This document shows, one piece after another, positions 43,619 to 53,756 of a stretch of DNA of 64,000 nt (position 1 is the stretch's first letter; every line of letters begins with the position of its first letter). Source of the DNA: Choanephora cucurbitarum (taxonomy: Eukaryota; Mucoromycota; Mucoromycetes; Mucorales; Choanephoraceae); contig JAIWNI010000095.1 of NCBI GenBank assembly GCA_025331435.1, positions 1 through 64,000 of the forward strand, given 5' to 3'. The notes beneath the pieces were generated by a model. It saw nothing but the letters and a program-made list of their open reading frames with translations. It had not been told where the DNA came from and did not search any database. A program made the position numbers and the translations under genes.

Positions 43619-44951
43619 CAGTGAGCGAAACAAAGTGTTGAGCGATTTTTAAGATCCGAAAATTATTCATGAAGGTACATCCTTTGAACACGACTACACA
43701 ATCTCTTTTTATTTTTATTAAACTACACCAAAAACGATTAAAATGTCTCGCTTGAACCCTGAAACAAGAATTAAGATTGTAGAACGCAAAATTTTAGGCC
43801 ACTCATACGCCCAAATAGCTCGCGATCTTCAGCTTTCACCTGAAACTGTGAGACGAACTTGCAACAACTTCGAATCTCGAGGTACTGTTGAGTCTTTGAG
43901 AGCTTCTGGAAGACCAAAAGCGATCAGCGACAGAACCAAGGTTATCTTGAAGAGAGCTGTTAAGCAAGACCGCACTAGAACGCTTATACAACTTCAACAG
44001 GAGTTGCCTGTTAAAGTTTCTACCCACACCATCTCCAAGGCACTTCATGAAATGAACCTTAGAAGTAGAGTAGCTACGAAAAAACCTTTTATCAGTGATA
44101 AAAATCGAGCAAAGAGGCTCAACTTTGCCAAACAGCATAAGGATTGGACAATTGACCAATGGAAGCAGGTCATCTTCTCAGACGAGTCTTCCTTTGAAGT
44201 TGGTAAAAATCCGAAGAAGGTAAAAGTATGGAGAGAGCCCGGGGAGAGATACAAACCAGAATGTATTCGGCCATCGTTTAGTAGTGGAAGGACCACCTAT
44301 ATGGTCTGGGGTGCTATTTGTGGTGGTAGAAAGTCGCCTTTGGTTATTTTCCCTACACACAAGGTGAAATCTGCAGAGATGATCCAGCATGTTTACCAAC
44401 CGGTATTGCTGGATTTTTATCGAAGCGTTCCCGGCGCCATTTTCATGGAAGACAATGCGCGACCCCATACTTCAAAAGAGTCCAGCAATTGAAAAATATC
44501 TAATGGTATTGAAAAGTTATGCTGGCCTCCTCAATCACCCGATCTCAATCCAATTGAGAATATCTGGATGAAAATGAAAGGATTCTTTCATGAAGAATGG
44601 GTCAACTTTCATGGCAGAAAAAGTCATGAGGATATGCTTCGCGATGCCTGGAACAAAGCGTCCATATGTGAAGTCAATCGCCTTATTGAAAGCATGCCTA
44701 AACGCATGCAAGAAGTGATCAGTGTTAAAGGAGGCCCTACAAAGTATTAATACTTCAATAAAAACATGTTTGATATATTAATTACATATTTTTGTTTCCA
44801 AAGTAAAACTTAAGTGGTCAGTAGAGAATCTTTATTCTTGGATTGTGAGTTGTCTAATGATTTGAAGGTGGTATAGAGGTTAACATTGTCATGATCGTTG
44901 GGAAGATAATGTCGGAATTTAAAAACACTCAAAACTTTCTTTCACTCACTG
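43619..44951 (+). mobile_element. Tc1/mariner-type transposon, 1,333 bp, with TA duplication
   Basis: Imperfect TIRs of about 40 bp begin CAGTGAGCGAAACAAAGTGT on the left and CAGTGAGTGAAAGAAAGTTT on the right (read inward). TA dinucleotides at 43617-43618 and 44952-44953 are the target duplication. One transposase frame with two frameshifts fills it. Confidence 0.92.
43743..44750 (+). pseudogene. Tc1-family transposase, two frameshifts
   Basis: The N-terminal paired-type HTH (RIKIVERKILGHSYAQIARDLQLS) is followed by a second HTH with the GRPK hinge. DDE residues: FSDESSFEV (Asp), FMEDNARPHTS (Asp), DLNPIENIWMKMK (Glu, 34 residues later in the family). The frame breaks after RPHTSK near 44472-44476, where one A is missing, and again near 44505. 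Between the breaks the correct translation can still be followed (VQQLKNI, WPPQSPDLNPIENIW). Length is about 340 codons, normal for Tc1. Inactive copy. Confidence 0.9.
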
Positions 44952-44953
44952 TA

Positions 44954-45694
44954 TATGAGCTAAAATTGATTAGACTACATTTACTTATTTGATAAAAATA
45001 TGTATTGTTTGGAGCTGACCAAGAGTATGGACCTGAGTTGCGAGTTTCATAGTAAATGAGTCTAGAACAAAATCAATGGCTTATCAGATAAATAGAAAGA
45101 CTCTAAAACCAAGTAGATTTGCTTGGAAGTAAGGAAACTATTCGACTTAACATCCGTCATAGAATATCCATAAAATCTGTTTGTTCTAAATGAGTCATAG
45201 CATTGATTTAAATTCAGAAGTGATAACATCAAATCATATACTTTCCCTATTTGGGTGGAAACCTTGGACGATAAGAGATAACAAGTTGCTTTGACTTCAA
45301 AGAAACAAGCTCTACTGGGATCATACCTGTTTTTTCCTTTACTGACAACCACAGCCTATTTTGTCTACTTCTACATCAATTGCTTGACAGAGTTCAAATC
45401 AGGTACACTTTTCATTTCCTTTACATTCGTATACCAAAATGACAAGAGACTGCCGAATTGGCTGTGTTTTGTGTTTCGATCAGTAGAACCATTAGTGCGT
45501 CTCGCTGATTGATCTTTATTACTACTTTAGGATGCTTAAATCTTTCTCCTAAAACGTACGAGCTGAATTTTTTCGTTTTTCACATTTGATTCTAGTCACT
45601 TAAAGATCATACAAGGCTCTCCTTTTTTTTTCGGATACAATCTCAGAAAGTGTTAGGGTTACAAATAGACAATACATTAGGAAGGCAAAGCCAT
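44954..45694. other. non-coding; possible coding relic on minus strand
   Basis: A 96-codon minus-strand frame at 45062-45352 (GYSMTDVKSNSF, KATCYLLSSK) has a somewhat protein-like composition but no recognisable family. Nothing else seen. Confidence 0.4.
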
Positions 45695-47017
45695 CTATTT
45701 CTCTAATTCCTCCTTGAGAGCTGCCTCAAGGGATTCAATCTCGTTCCAGTTTTGTGCCTTGCCTTGCCATCTTCCTTTTCCTCCTCCTTTTACGCCAGGC
45801 AAAATCTTCATGACGACTTTACCTACTTGTTGAACCAGTTCAGCAGTACCGCCTGTGATAACAATAGGGCCACCTGTCTTTTTTTCGCCTGCTGCCAGAA
45901 CAACAACTTTATTTTTGCCTTCCAGAACGGATCGATCTCTAAGGCCATTGGCAACAAATCCCAAATATTCCATATCAGCATCTTCACGATAAACAACAGC
46001 CCAATCTCTTTCTCTTAGTGTTTCCTCAACATCCTTAACGGTGTAAGACGCTATTGACTCTAAAAGACGCTTTGCTCGCTTCAGGTGCTCCTTCGATTGT
46101 TGTTGTATTTTCTGAATGTTCTCAACAAACTGTTCTTGAGGGACAGACAATATAGAGACAATCTGTCTTGAGATAGAATAACTGGCACCAAATGCATCTA
46201 ACACACGCTGACCAAAAAGAAAGAAAATACGTGTATTTCCACCACGTACACTTTCCGTGTGTAGAATCTTGAAGCATTGGAGTTGGCCAAGACGTGCCAA
46301 ATGCGTGCCACAACAAGGGTTTCTATCCAATGCTTCAATCTCGATTGTACGGATGATACCACCACCCACATAATCATCAGGTAAACTTTCGGGTCTTTCA
46401 GTACCTTCATGAGCATGTTCAGTATGTGTGATAACAGGTGTATCTTTTAAGATGTGCTGATTTACGGATTGCTCTATTTCTTGCAAGACATGAGGAGTAA
46501 AAGTGATCGTTTTGTTGGTGCTTGTGGGCAGTTCAATGTAGCATTTCTTTTCCCCCAAATTCCAAGAAGATGTTTCAATCTTATATGGGGCTTGGTCTAG
46601 CACAGCACTAAACAAGTGCTGCCCACTGTGCTGTTGCATATGATCCCAACGTCTCTGCCAATCAAGCTTAAGTTCTACAGGCCCAACTGGGATTGGTTCT
46701 TTGGTGTAGTGAATATGAGATAAGACGTGACGCTGAACATCGTGCACCCTAACATTGTTGACATATCCAGTGTCGTAAGGTTGTCCTCCTCCTTCAGGAA
46801 ATAGAACTGAAAAGAAAGATTCTTATTAAGTCTTGACTCAAAAGCTACAAGAGGTTGCTTGCTTACTTGTGTCATGTAATTTTACTTCATAAAAGCCTTT
46901 CTTGTTTGGCTTCTCGGAACAAGAGATGCAACGAGTAGAAAATTCGCGAGCAAAAGGATCAACTTGGCAGTGTATTCCTCCAACAGGCACCTGATCTATT
47001 GTGGCAGTTGAGGTCAT
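45695..47017 (-). CDS. alanyl-tRNA editing protein AlaX-like (AARSD1 homologue)
   Basis: Exons 47017-46867 and 46806-45695 (60-nt intron) give 420 aa. The N-terminal domain resembles the second domain of AlaRS and contains FPEGGGQPYDTG, the Gly-rich editing-domain motif. The zinc/catalytic signature is present as H-M-Q-Q-H in WDHMQQHSGQH and as CCGTH. The C-terminus has the Gly-rich VVLAAGEKKTGG and GVKGGGKGRW segments like the C-Ala domain, so this is an AlaX-II/Aarsd1-size protein. The family hydrolyses Ser-tRNA(Ala) in the cytosol, protecting translation. ATG at 47017 follows an A-rich leader; a GTG just upstream is not used in fungi. Intact. Confidence 0.93.
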
Positions 47018-48006
47018 CACTTTGGCAGTAATGTAAGATAAAACAAAACCAAAAAAAAGAGAAATTGCTGTTGACTCTTTTTTTCAAGTTTATCCCAATA
47101 ACACAAGCTGAGTTTCAGGTAAACCTTAAAGGTTCATGCTGAAATATTGAGAAAACTCTTATTGGGTAGCAATCAGCGAGCTAGAACTCATCTATCTAAT
47201 TTGTATATATACTTGTGATAGTTTTTCTAATCTTCGAGTATATTATAAGGTTCCCCTAGAAAAGAAAGATAGAATTGACAAGTTATTAGGTTATTTAAGA
47301 AAAATCAGTCAAGTAGTACAAGAAAAAGGTAAAGCAAACTTAAGATAATTCCTTAAGTACACCCCTTCTTGCTACCTTTCAATGCACACCTTGGTTGTAA
47401 AGTAACAAAATTGTATAGTCAAACTCTTAAGAAAGCACAAGCTCTACTCATTGCTTAGTAATTTCAAGCTTCAAATTGATAAGCACTCTTGATTTGTAAA
47501 AAGTACAATTGTTCCATGAAAAAGGGTTATACCTTGACCGAGGTAATTTTCTTTTACCCAACTGCTTGTGACACAGGCTAATCTTTTGTTATGGAATACT
47601 ACATCATGCTAGATTTCCCTTGATATCGAATCAATTGATTTTCATGGCTTGGAATTAAAAAGCGATTGAAAGAGAAGCATTTGTGGTAACAATAGGAAAA
47701 CAAAGCCAATGTGTTGAACTACTATTTCTTTTTCAAATCATTGATGATTTAATCCTTTTCTAGGAAGCCGATAATATCATCCAAAAAATAGATAGGAAAA
47801 ACTTAGGGAGTAAGTTTTCTATCAAAAATACGGTATGCACTTTAGATTAGCTTTTAAAAATAACCTAATACGCTCGCTCATAGTATGCTTTGCAATTCGT
47901 TCGAGACCACATATACAATTTTACATGTCTTTCATTGCTACACTTTCATTGTAAGGATTTTAAGAGAAAACGATATGCAGCTAGTGTTAGTTTTTATTAG
48001 TCGGAA
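47018..48006. other. intergenic, nothing recognised
   Basis: AT-rich. It contains the AlaX promoter side and the 3' side of the next gene. No RNA gene or repeat seen. Confidence 0.6.
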
Positions 48007-48960
48007 TTAATGGTTGCTTATTGTTTGGGATAGCCAAGTATTGATGTCCGGCATTGATACCTGTCTTTCTTGATCAAGAGTGTTTGTAGGCTTCACTTGA
48101 TTGTGTTGAGTATTCAATTGACTTGTATTAATTTTGAGGTTCACTTTTGGCTTTTCTTTGGCGACTGATGTAGTATTAGAGTTTGATTGAGAAACATTAG
48201 TTACAGCTTCCGCTTCTTGGCTGGTATGTCGGGTTTTTGAAGGGTAGACTAAAGAGGGTATAGCGTCTAGAATGACATCAGGAGGAGGGTCAATATATTT
48301 CCTTGTTACTGTTGGAAGTGGTATATAATTATTCTCGATAAATTCAGGGCGCTTTGTAAAAGGTGAACAAATGGGTGACTCTTGATCTCCTTCTCTGCAT
48401 CTATTTCTTATTTAGTATTTATTTAAACTTTTTTTCTTTCTCTCTTGTATCACTTACAACTAAAAAAAAGAGGAAAAAATTGAATAACCCAATAAGATTG
48501 CATTACAAACTTTGCTTACCTTAGCACATGTATCGACTTGTTTGTTCTTCTTTTCAGTGGCTGTTGATGAATGGTTTAAAGAAGAGGGTATAGCATGATA
48601 TTCTTGATTGGCTGCATAATGGTTAGGATATGTATGATAGTGGTAAAAACTGTCATCACTGTCATTACTTGCGGATAAGGCAATAAGCTGTATTGATTTG
48701 TTGAGCCTCTGAATATCATTGTGTGTTTCTACAGCTTTTATTTTCTGCTGATGCTTTTTCTTGTAAAGCTCCATTCGATTGTCTTCCCCATGATCATTCT
48801 CTTCTTCTTCTTCTTCGCTATCATCTGAATTTGATAGCAACACTTTATTTCTGTGGTGACTGGATTTCTTGGATCTCTTTCTGTATAGCGATATGAGCTT
48901 ACTCTCACTTGCTACAGAGTTTTTAGACGACCTTGGATAAAATCGTTTTACCAAGTCCAT
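48007..48960 (-). CDS. unknown acidic protein, 278 aa, with a possible 2-nt microexon
   Basis: Exon 48960-48520 encodes MDLVKRFYPRSSKNSV, a basic Ser/Lys-rich stretch, then SDDSEEEEEENDHGED and a coiled-coil-like KKKHQQKIKAVE segment. The last exon (48400-48007) encodes CREGDQESPICSPFTKRP and a low-complexity C-terminus ending TWLSQTISNH. The two do not join in frame across one 119-nt intron. They do if TT at 48459-48458, flanked by TTTAG and GTAAGT, is a 2-nt exon; the two introns would then be 60 and 57 nt. The family is not recognised. Start chosen at the Met after an A-rich leader. No membrane segment (the upstream Phe-rich residues are leader). Confidence 0.65.
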
Positions 48961-49593
48961 TACAAAAAAAAAATGAATGAAAAAAAAGAGCAAAAAAAGA
49001 AAAAATAATGTTTTTTTTACTCTTTTGAGCTATTTTTACCTAATTAATACAAATGATACCGTGTTAGTTATTTTCACTCAACTCCGTTTTCTTTTTTGGC
49101 AAGTTACACATTTAAAGCCTCTTTTTTTATTTTTCCTGGCACAAGTTTGTTTTCCTAGTGTAAAGAGTTTATGTTTCAATTTATGTCTTATTTGGGCTTA
49201 CAATTATAGGTGTGTAATCATAATAAGATAGCAAGTTGTTCTAAAGAGAGAGATCTATTTCGAATATGTAACAGACCTAGTCCTTCATTTCAAGCATATA
49301 TTGTAGAATGCATCATAGACAACTTGACATGGTTATACAGTGCAAAATTAAAAGATATGTTGATTTGAGTATATTTAGTCTTATACAATAAATACTTCTT
49401 CTTTATTTGAATAAAGGTAATAGCTGTTGATTGCCTAGCTGAATTGTTCTAGCTGGGCCAGCATGGATAAGAGTCTAGAAATTTTTTGGGGCGAAGCTAA
49501 AGAGCGTAAATACTAAAGGAAATAAGCGGAATTTTTATGCAACATCAGAAGGTGAGGACAGCCAGGTCCCTTTGAAGGTGCCTAAGCGTTTGT
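48961..49593. other. intergenic, nothing recognised
   Basis: No gene-like frame; the T-rich frame at 48977-49231 is low complexity. Confidence 0.5.
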
Positions 49594-50209
49594 AATTATA
49601 GGCGCGCCTGTGCGCACCTCTATGGCTTGAGTATAGCTACGTGTGACTTATGAGGATGCCCTCTTAATGGTCATGATAGCAACAAGGATTCTGTGTAACT
49701 CGCGCCCAAGTGTGACCCGATGCATAAAAGGGGTTCTTTTTAGTATTATGGAGAACATTTGTTTAATATAGCGATATGTAAAATGCAGCTGAAAAAACGA
49801 GAGGATAAGAAACGCTAAATAAAAAGAGAAAAAAGAGCTCAAGTCTCAGGCTTAAACTTTATTAATTTCTATTGTTTTGGTCTCGCCTAAAGCTGGCGTC
49901 AGTAAGTATAGAAAGAGAGGTTGGAGCTTTTTACCTAATTGCTTTTCTATGTTATGCTTTGGAAAAAAAAAAAGATAATGATTTTAAAAAATACACCTAA
50001 AACCGGCAGAGATACCAAGAGAGATACATGCGCCTTCGTACATGTTAGCGACAAGCAAAGGCCATATCTACTTGGTGCTATGTTTGACCTCAATCGGGCG
50101 CGAGCTACACAGAATCCTTGTTGCTATCATGACCATTAAGAGGGCATCCTCGTAAGTCACACGTAGCTATACTCAAGCCATGGAGGTGTGCACAGGCGCG
50201 CCTATAATT
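49594..50209. mobile_element. MITE-like inverted-repeat element, 616 bp
   Basis: Arms of about 115 bp (49594-49708 and 50095-50209) start AATTATAGGCGCGCCTGTGC and are about 90% complementary. The centre holds no ORF of note. A GGCGCGCC palindrome sits near each tip. Flanks show no clear target duplication. The size, the TIRs and the lack of coding fit a MITE or a fold-back element. Confidence 0.75.
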
Positions 50210-50841
50210 GCCTCCAAGCTTTCACATTATTTCCGAAAATTAGGAACATAAGTTGAAAACAGAGGCCAGGGCTTCAGGCACCTGTGATAGTTCTTCTTTT
50301 ACTGCTCTACTCCTTCGACATTAAAACTTTGGCATCCTCTAAGCAGGTCAATACTTGTATTTCATGCTTAAGCTTCAGCTGAGACTACCGAAATCATCAT
50401 GTCTCTTTCCGATAATATCCCATCCTTGCAAGAACTGAAGAAGCAAGGTGCAACCTTTATAAAAACGTTTATGATTCGACAAAGTTTTGATTTCATCAGT
50501 TAAACGAGGCTCGCTCGTACCTAGCGCTTTTTCTGGTCATTTTGTTTTTTTGCTTCTTGCTTCATGTCGAACTGGAAACTTGGCTTGCCGCAAAGTACAA
50601 TCAAATTTTGTCTTGAAGCAACACATACAGTGAGTGATTTTTCACTACTGAGAAAAGGGACTGAATGTTCAGTAATTTAATGTCTTTCTTTCTGTGTAAA
50701 TATAATGTTACCTTTTCTCCGTCTTTCGCGCTTGGCTTAATAAGATTCACAAGTATATTATTAGAATTTCATCTCAACAATCTTGAAACTTGCAAGCAGA
50801 ATTGATGAATGCTTTGAAGCAGAAGAAGAAAACAACTGCTA

Positions 50842-51105
50842 GTGGAAGAAATTTCTGGTACTGTTGTCAATGGTTATGCCAGAGAAGTCTTGAGTAAAAA
50901 TGACGATTATGATGTTTTGGAGGTAAACTCAGTTACACATGAAGAAGTTTCATACCGTGTAAGTATAAATGTAAGTAAAATGACGTTCTGTAACTATCTA
51001 TACTTCAGAGTTAGGCTTGCAAGCACCTGTTTCTTGCTAAAAGATGCGAGAAACCGCTTAGGAATCGATCAAGACCTCTCACATTTTGACCTTTCTATTT
51101 TTTAG
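50842..51105 (+). pseudogene. relic of a SWIM-finger (MULE-type) transposase C-terminus
   Basis: The frame reads VVNGYAREVLSKNDDYDVLEV and THEEVSYRVSIN, followed by FCNYLYFRVRLASTCFLLK. The order (YxV segment, then C-x-n-C with a following Phe-Leu-Leu) resembles the stretch leading into and including a SWIM zinc finger in fungal MULE proteins, but the canonical C-x-C and C-x-H pairs are lost. An open segment starting at 50399 (MSLSDNIPSLQELKKQ) may be an unrelated or decayed first exon. Old fragment; low certainty. Confidence 0.4.
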
Positions 51106-51529
51106 TAGCCTAGATGACCCTTCCAACAGTGATTCTAATGTCTCATATATCACCTCTTCCATTCTTTTCTTTGTTAAAGGGTACATATGTTTTGAGGTAG
51201 TGGAACGGGAGACCTCAATGTTGTCTATTTGGATAATGGTTTTCAACTTGCCAATTAATATGCTTTCTTTACTAAATTAGACATAGAGCTACCAACTAAG
51301 AAATATTCTAGCTAATCCAAGAATGGTGCATTAGAAAAAAGAACAAGTAGAATACCAGTTGTAAGAAAACCACATAAAAAGATAAACACCAGAAATAAGT
51401 TGAGCGAAAATAAACACCATGTAACTCAAGAAGCTATCGTTTATTTTGTATGTTTTTCTTGTTTCAATAAAAAGAAAAGGGGTATTTATTTTTTGTAATT
51501 GCTAACAAACTATCTCCACTGCCGTGGGC
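51106..51529. other. intergenic
   Basis: Short gap before the Hsp20 stop codon; includes the Hsp20 3' UTR on the minus strand. No gene seen. Confidence 0.5.
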
Positions 51530-52168
51530 TTATTCAATGTTAACGAATCGAGATTGGTTCTTGCTGACTTTAGGTACAACAATCTTGAGGACACCATGCT
51601 GATAGGAAGCCTTAATTTGATCAGCATCGATAGAGTGTGGGAAGTTGAATGTTCTTGTGAAAGAGCCAGTAACACGCTCATTAACCCACCACTTGGGACT
51701 GGAGTACTGGGTGACTTGGTTATCTTGGTTTCCTTTATGGACAACTTGTTGTTCAGCATTACTTGATTCTGCCTGATTGGTATCGTTTTCTTGCTCTTTT
51801 TGGATTTCTTCAATACGGGGACCTTCATGATGTTCCTTGCTAACAGAGCCACTTAGAATCAATGTATGGTCATCGGGAACCTCAATCTTGATATCCTTCT
51901 TGTCATAACCAGGAACTTCAGCATGCAACTCATAGAAATCAGGGTGCTCAATCATGTCTGTGGCAGGTTGACGACCCAAGTTGTTGTTGTTGTTGTTGTT
52001 GTTGATTCTCTTGCGGCGCTTACGGTTATGGTGGTCGTTGTTAGAGTTCACAAAGGCACCATCGAAAGCACCATCAAAGAAGGAGTCAAAGAATGGCTGA
52101 TCAAAGACAGCCATAGCGCGTTGCATATCGTATAAAGCGTCAGAGAATACACGTTGACTAAGAGCCAT
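51530..52168 (-). CDS. small heat-shock protein (Hsp20 / alpha-crystallin)
   Basis: 212 aa, single exon. The N-terminal arm is aromatic (FDQPFFDSFFDGAFDGAF), then basic KRRKR and an Asn8 tract encoded by repeated AAC. The alpha-crystallin domain starts DMIEHPDFYELHAEVPGYDKKDIKIEV and ends with GSFTRTFNFPHSIDADQIKASYQHGVLKIVVPK, including the family A-x-x-x-n-G-V-L motif. Within it is an unusual acidic/Gln insert (residues about 125-155, QKEQENDTNQAESS). The family forms oligomers that hold unfolding proteins in the cytosol. A promoter with heat-shock-like repeats lies just upstream. Intact ATG start at 52168. Confidence 0.95.
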   Translation of the reverse strand: MALSQRVFSDALYDMQRAMAVFDQPFFDSFFDGAFDGAFVNSNNDHHNRKRRKRINNNNNNNNLGRQPATDMIEHPDFYELHAEVPGYDKKDIKIEVPDDHTLILSGSVSKEHHEGPRIEEIQKEQENDTNQAESSNAEQQVVHKGNQDNQVTQYSSPKWWVNERVTGSFTRTFNFPHSIDADQIKASYQHGVLKIVVPKVSKNQSRFVNIE

Positions 52169-52232
52169 TTTTAGATTGTCTTTAATAACTGATGATAGAA
52201 CTATCGAACATGATGTGAAAGAAACAGCTCGT

Positions 52233-52240
52233 ATTTATAT
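52233..52240 (-). promoter_or_regulatory. TATA box of the Hsp20 gene
   Basis: TATAAATA on the minus strand, about 65 nt upstream of the Hsp20 ATG. Confidence 0.7.
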
Positions 52241-52254
52241 GATTTTGGGAGAAC

Positions 52255-52318
52255 AGAATTGAAAAATCTAGAAAAATCTAGTTTCCTTTTATGGTATTTT
52301 CTACGACATTCTGGAGAG
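52255..52318 (-). promoter_or_regulatory. heat-shock-element-like repeats upstream of Hsp20
   Basis: On the minus strand, alternating GAA/TTC units occur at near 5-bp spacing (CCAGAATGTCGTAGAAAA and TTTTTCTAGATTTTTCTAGA) about 15-80 bp upstream of the TATA box. This fits the nGAAn/nTTCn pattern bound by Hsf1. Several units are imperfect. Confidence 0.55.
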
Positions 52319-52835
52319 TTTGGTCTTTTTATGACATGATTGAATATAGGTCACAAGACCATCTATTGTCATCTCAAGAACATGCTAGAATTTGCTGTTA
52401 GGCTATGACGATATGATGTATATGCTTTCATTACTGCTTAGTGAGTTGGCTCATCAATCAAGCTATGAGCCACCCCTCCCTATGACTTCTTACTAAGCAC
52501 TTGTGCAATGCGAATCATTAACTTTGTTGAAGCAAAACTCTTTTCTTATATGGTTGTATATTCTTGCCTTTCTTTCCGTACATACTTACAACACCAAGTT
52601 GTATTGTAGGCTTCTTCCATTCCACTTGTCTTTTTCTGATTAATACAACAATCTCACTCTTCATCTTGGCTTCAATAAAAAAAAACTCAATCGCATTAAG
52701 CCTAGCCTGACAGTAACAAGACAATTGCCTCTAAGTCTTTGCTTTTTCTCTTTCTTTTTGGACAATCGTTTAAAAAAAAAGAATATCGTGTAACGCGTTT
52801 TACTTTTCTTTTTTTTTTTTCTCTCATCAGATCCA
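52319..52835. other. divergent intergenic region between Hsp20 and PRKRIP1-like gene
   Basis: Promoter space for both genes. The pyrimidine-rich tract ending CTCTCATCAG at 52830 just before the PRKRIP1-like ATG may be the 3' end of a 5'-UTR intron. Confidence 0.5.
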
Positions 52836-53413
52836 ATGGCTACTCAGACTGAACCCGAAAAGAAAAAAAGCAAATACAACTTAACACCACAAGAAGAACA
52901 ACAAGAAAAGCTAAATCGACTGTTTGAGAAGATCGACAAACCTGTATTTATTCCCAACAAACAAGAAGACAAAGCATTTGTTCCACCACCTAAAGATTTT
53001 GTGCGCAACGTAGCTGGTAAAAAAAGAGTGATGTTCTGTTAGATCCCATTGCTCATTTCAGGTTTATAGGTTCTAGCGCAGGTGCAGGCAGTGGTGATTT
53101 CCATGTTTATAGAGCTCAGAGAAGACGTGAATATGCTCGTTTGAAAGTAATGGAAGATGAGGAAAAAAAGGCAAGTAGATGAGACGGATCTTAAGCATAC
53201 GACATTGACATAAAACAGGAAAAAGAACAAAGGGAATATGAAGAGAAGCTGAAGCGATTGCGTCAAGCAGACGAAGAGCGTACAGCAAAGAAAAGAGCAA
53301 AACGCCAAAAGCGAAGCAAAAACAAGAAGGATACAAAAGAGAAGAAGGACACGGATGATACAGTGAAAGATACAAAGGAAGATAGTCCTGAGCAACAACA
53401 ACAACAGCAATAA
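52836..53413 (+). CDS. PRKRIP1-like (DUF1168) spliceosomal protein
   Basis: Exons 52836-53016, 53070-53170, 53219-53413 (158 aa). The signature [24 protein letters not shown] is the conserved core of PRKRIP1, preceded by KDFVRNVAG. The C-terminus is a long charged helix ([30 protein letters not shown]) and ends in poly-Gln. PRKRIP1 is a nuclear protein of the step II/C* spliceosome. The second intron (53171-53218) starts AAG|GCAAGT, a GC-AG intron with otherwise strong consensus. The first intron has two nearby AGs; only the distal one (53069) keeps the frame. Convergent with the ankyrin-DIL gene. Confidence 0.92.
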
Positions 53414-53756
53414 AGCTTACTTTTTAGAATACATAATTTCTTTAAATTTTTTATTGAGTTGTATAATATTTAGATATCAAAGAGAAACGAGAGGAAACTG
53501 GGGGCATATAAAGGTACATAGAAGGAGGAGGAAGCTTCATAGGAATAATAGGTTTTGGGACGAAAATGAGCGTAAAATAAGAGGGTATAAAGAGCTAAGA
53601 ATTTAGGTAAATAAGAAACTAAAAGGGTGTAGATAAGAGAAATAGAAGAAAAGGGTATTAAAGGGAGTTGGTGTACTTTATATGCTGTAATTTTTTTGTG
53701 GAAAGCGAAGAAGAAAGAGAAGAAACGGGATGAGGGAGAGGAGTAAGGAATTAGGT
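53414..53756. other. convergent 3' intergenic region
   Basis: Holds the 3' UTRs of the PRKRIP1-like gene (plus) and the ankyrin-DIL gene (minus). Purine-rich; nothing else recognised. Confidence 0.6.

Noticed and set aside
45062..45352. Minus-strand 96-codon frame as a gene
   Set aside because: No start context, no partner exons and no recognisable family.
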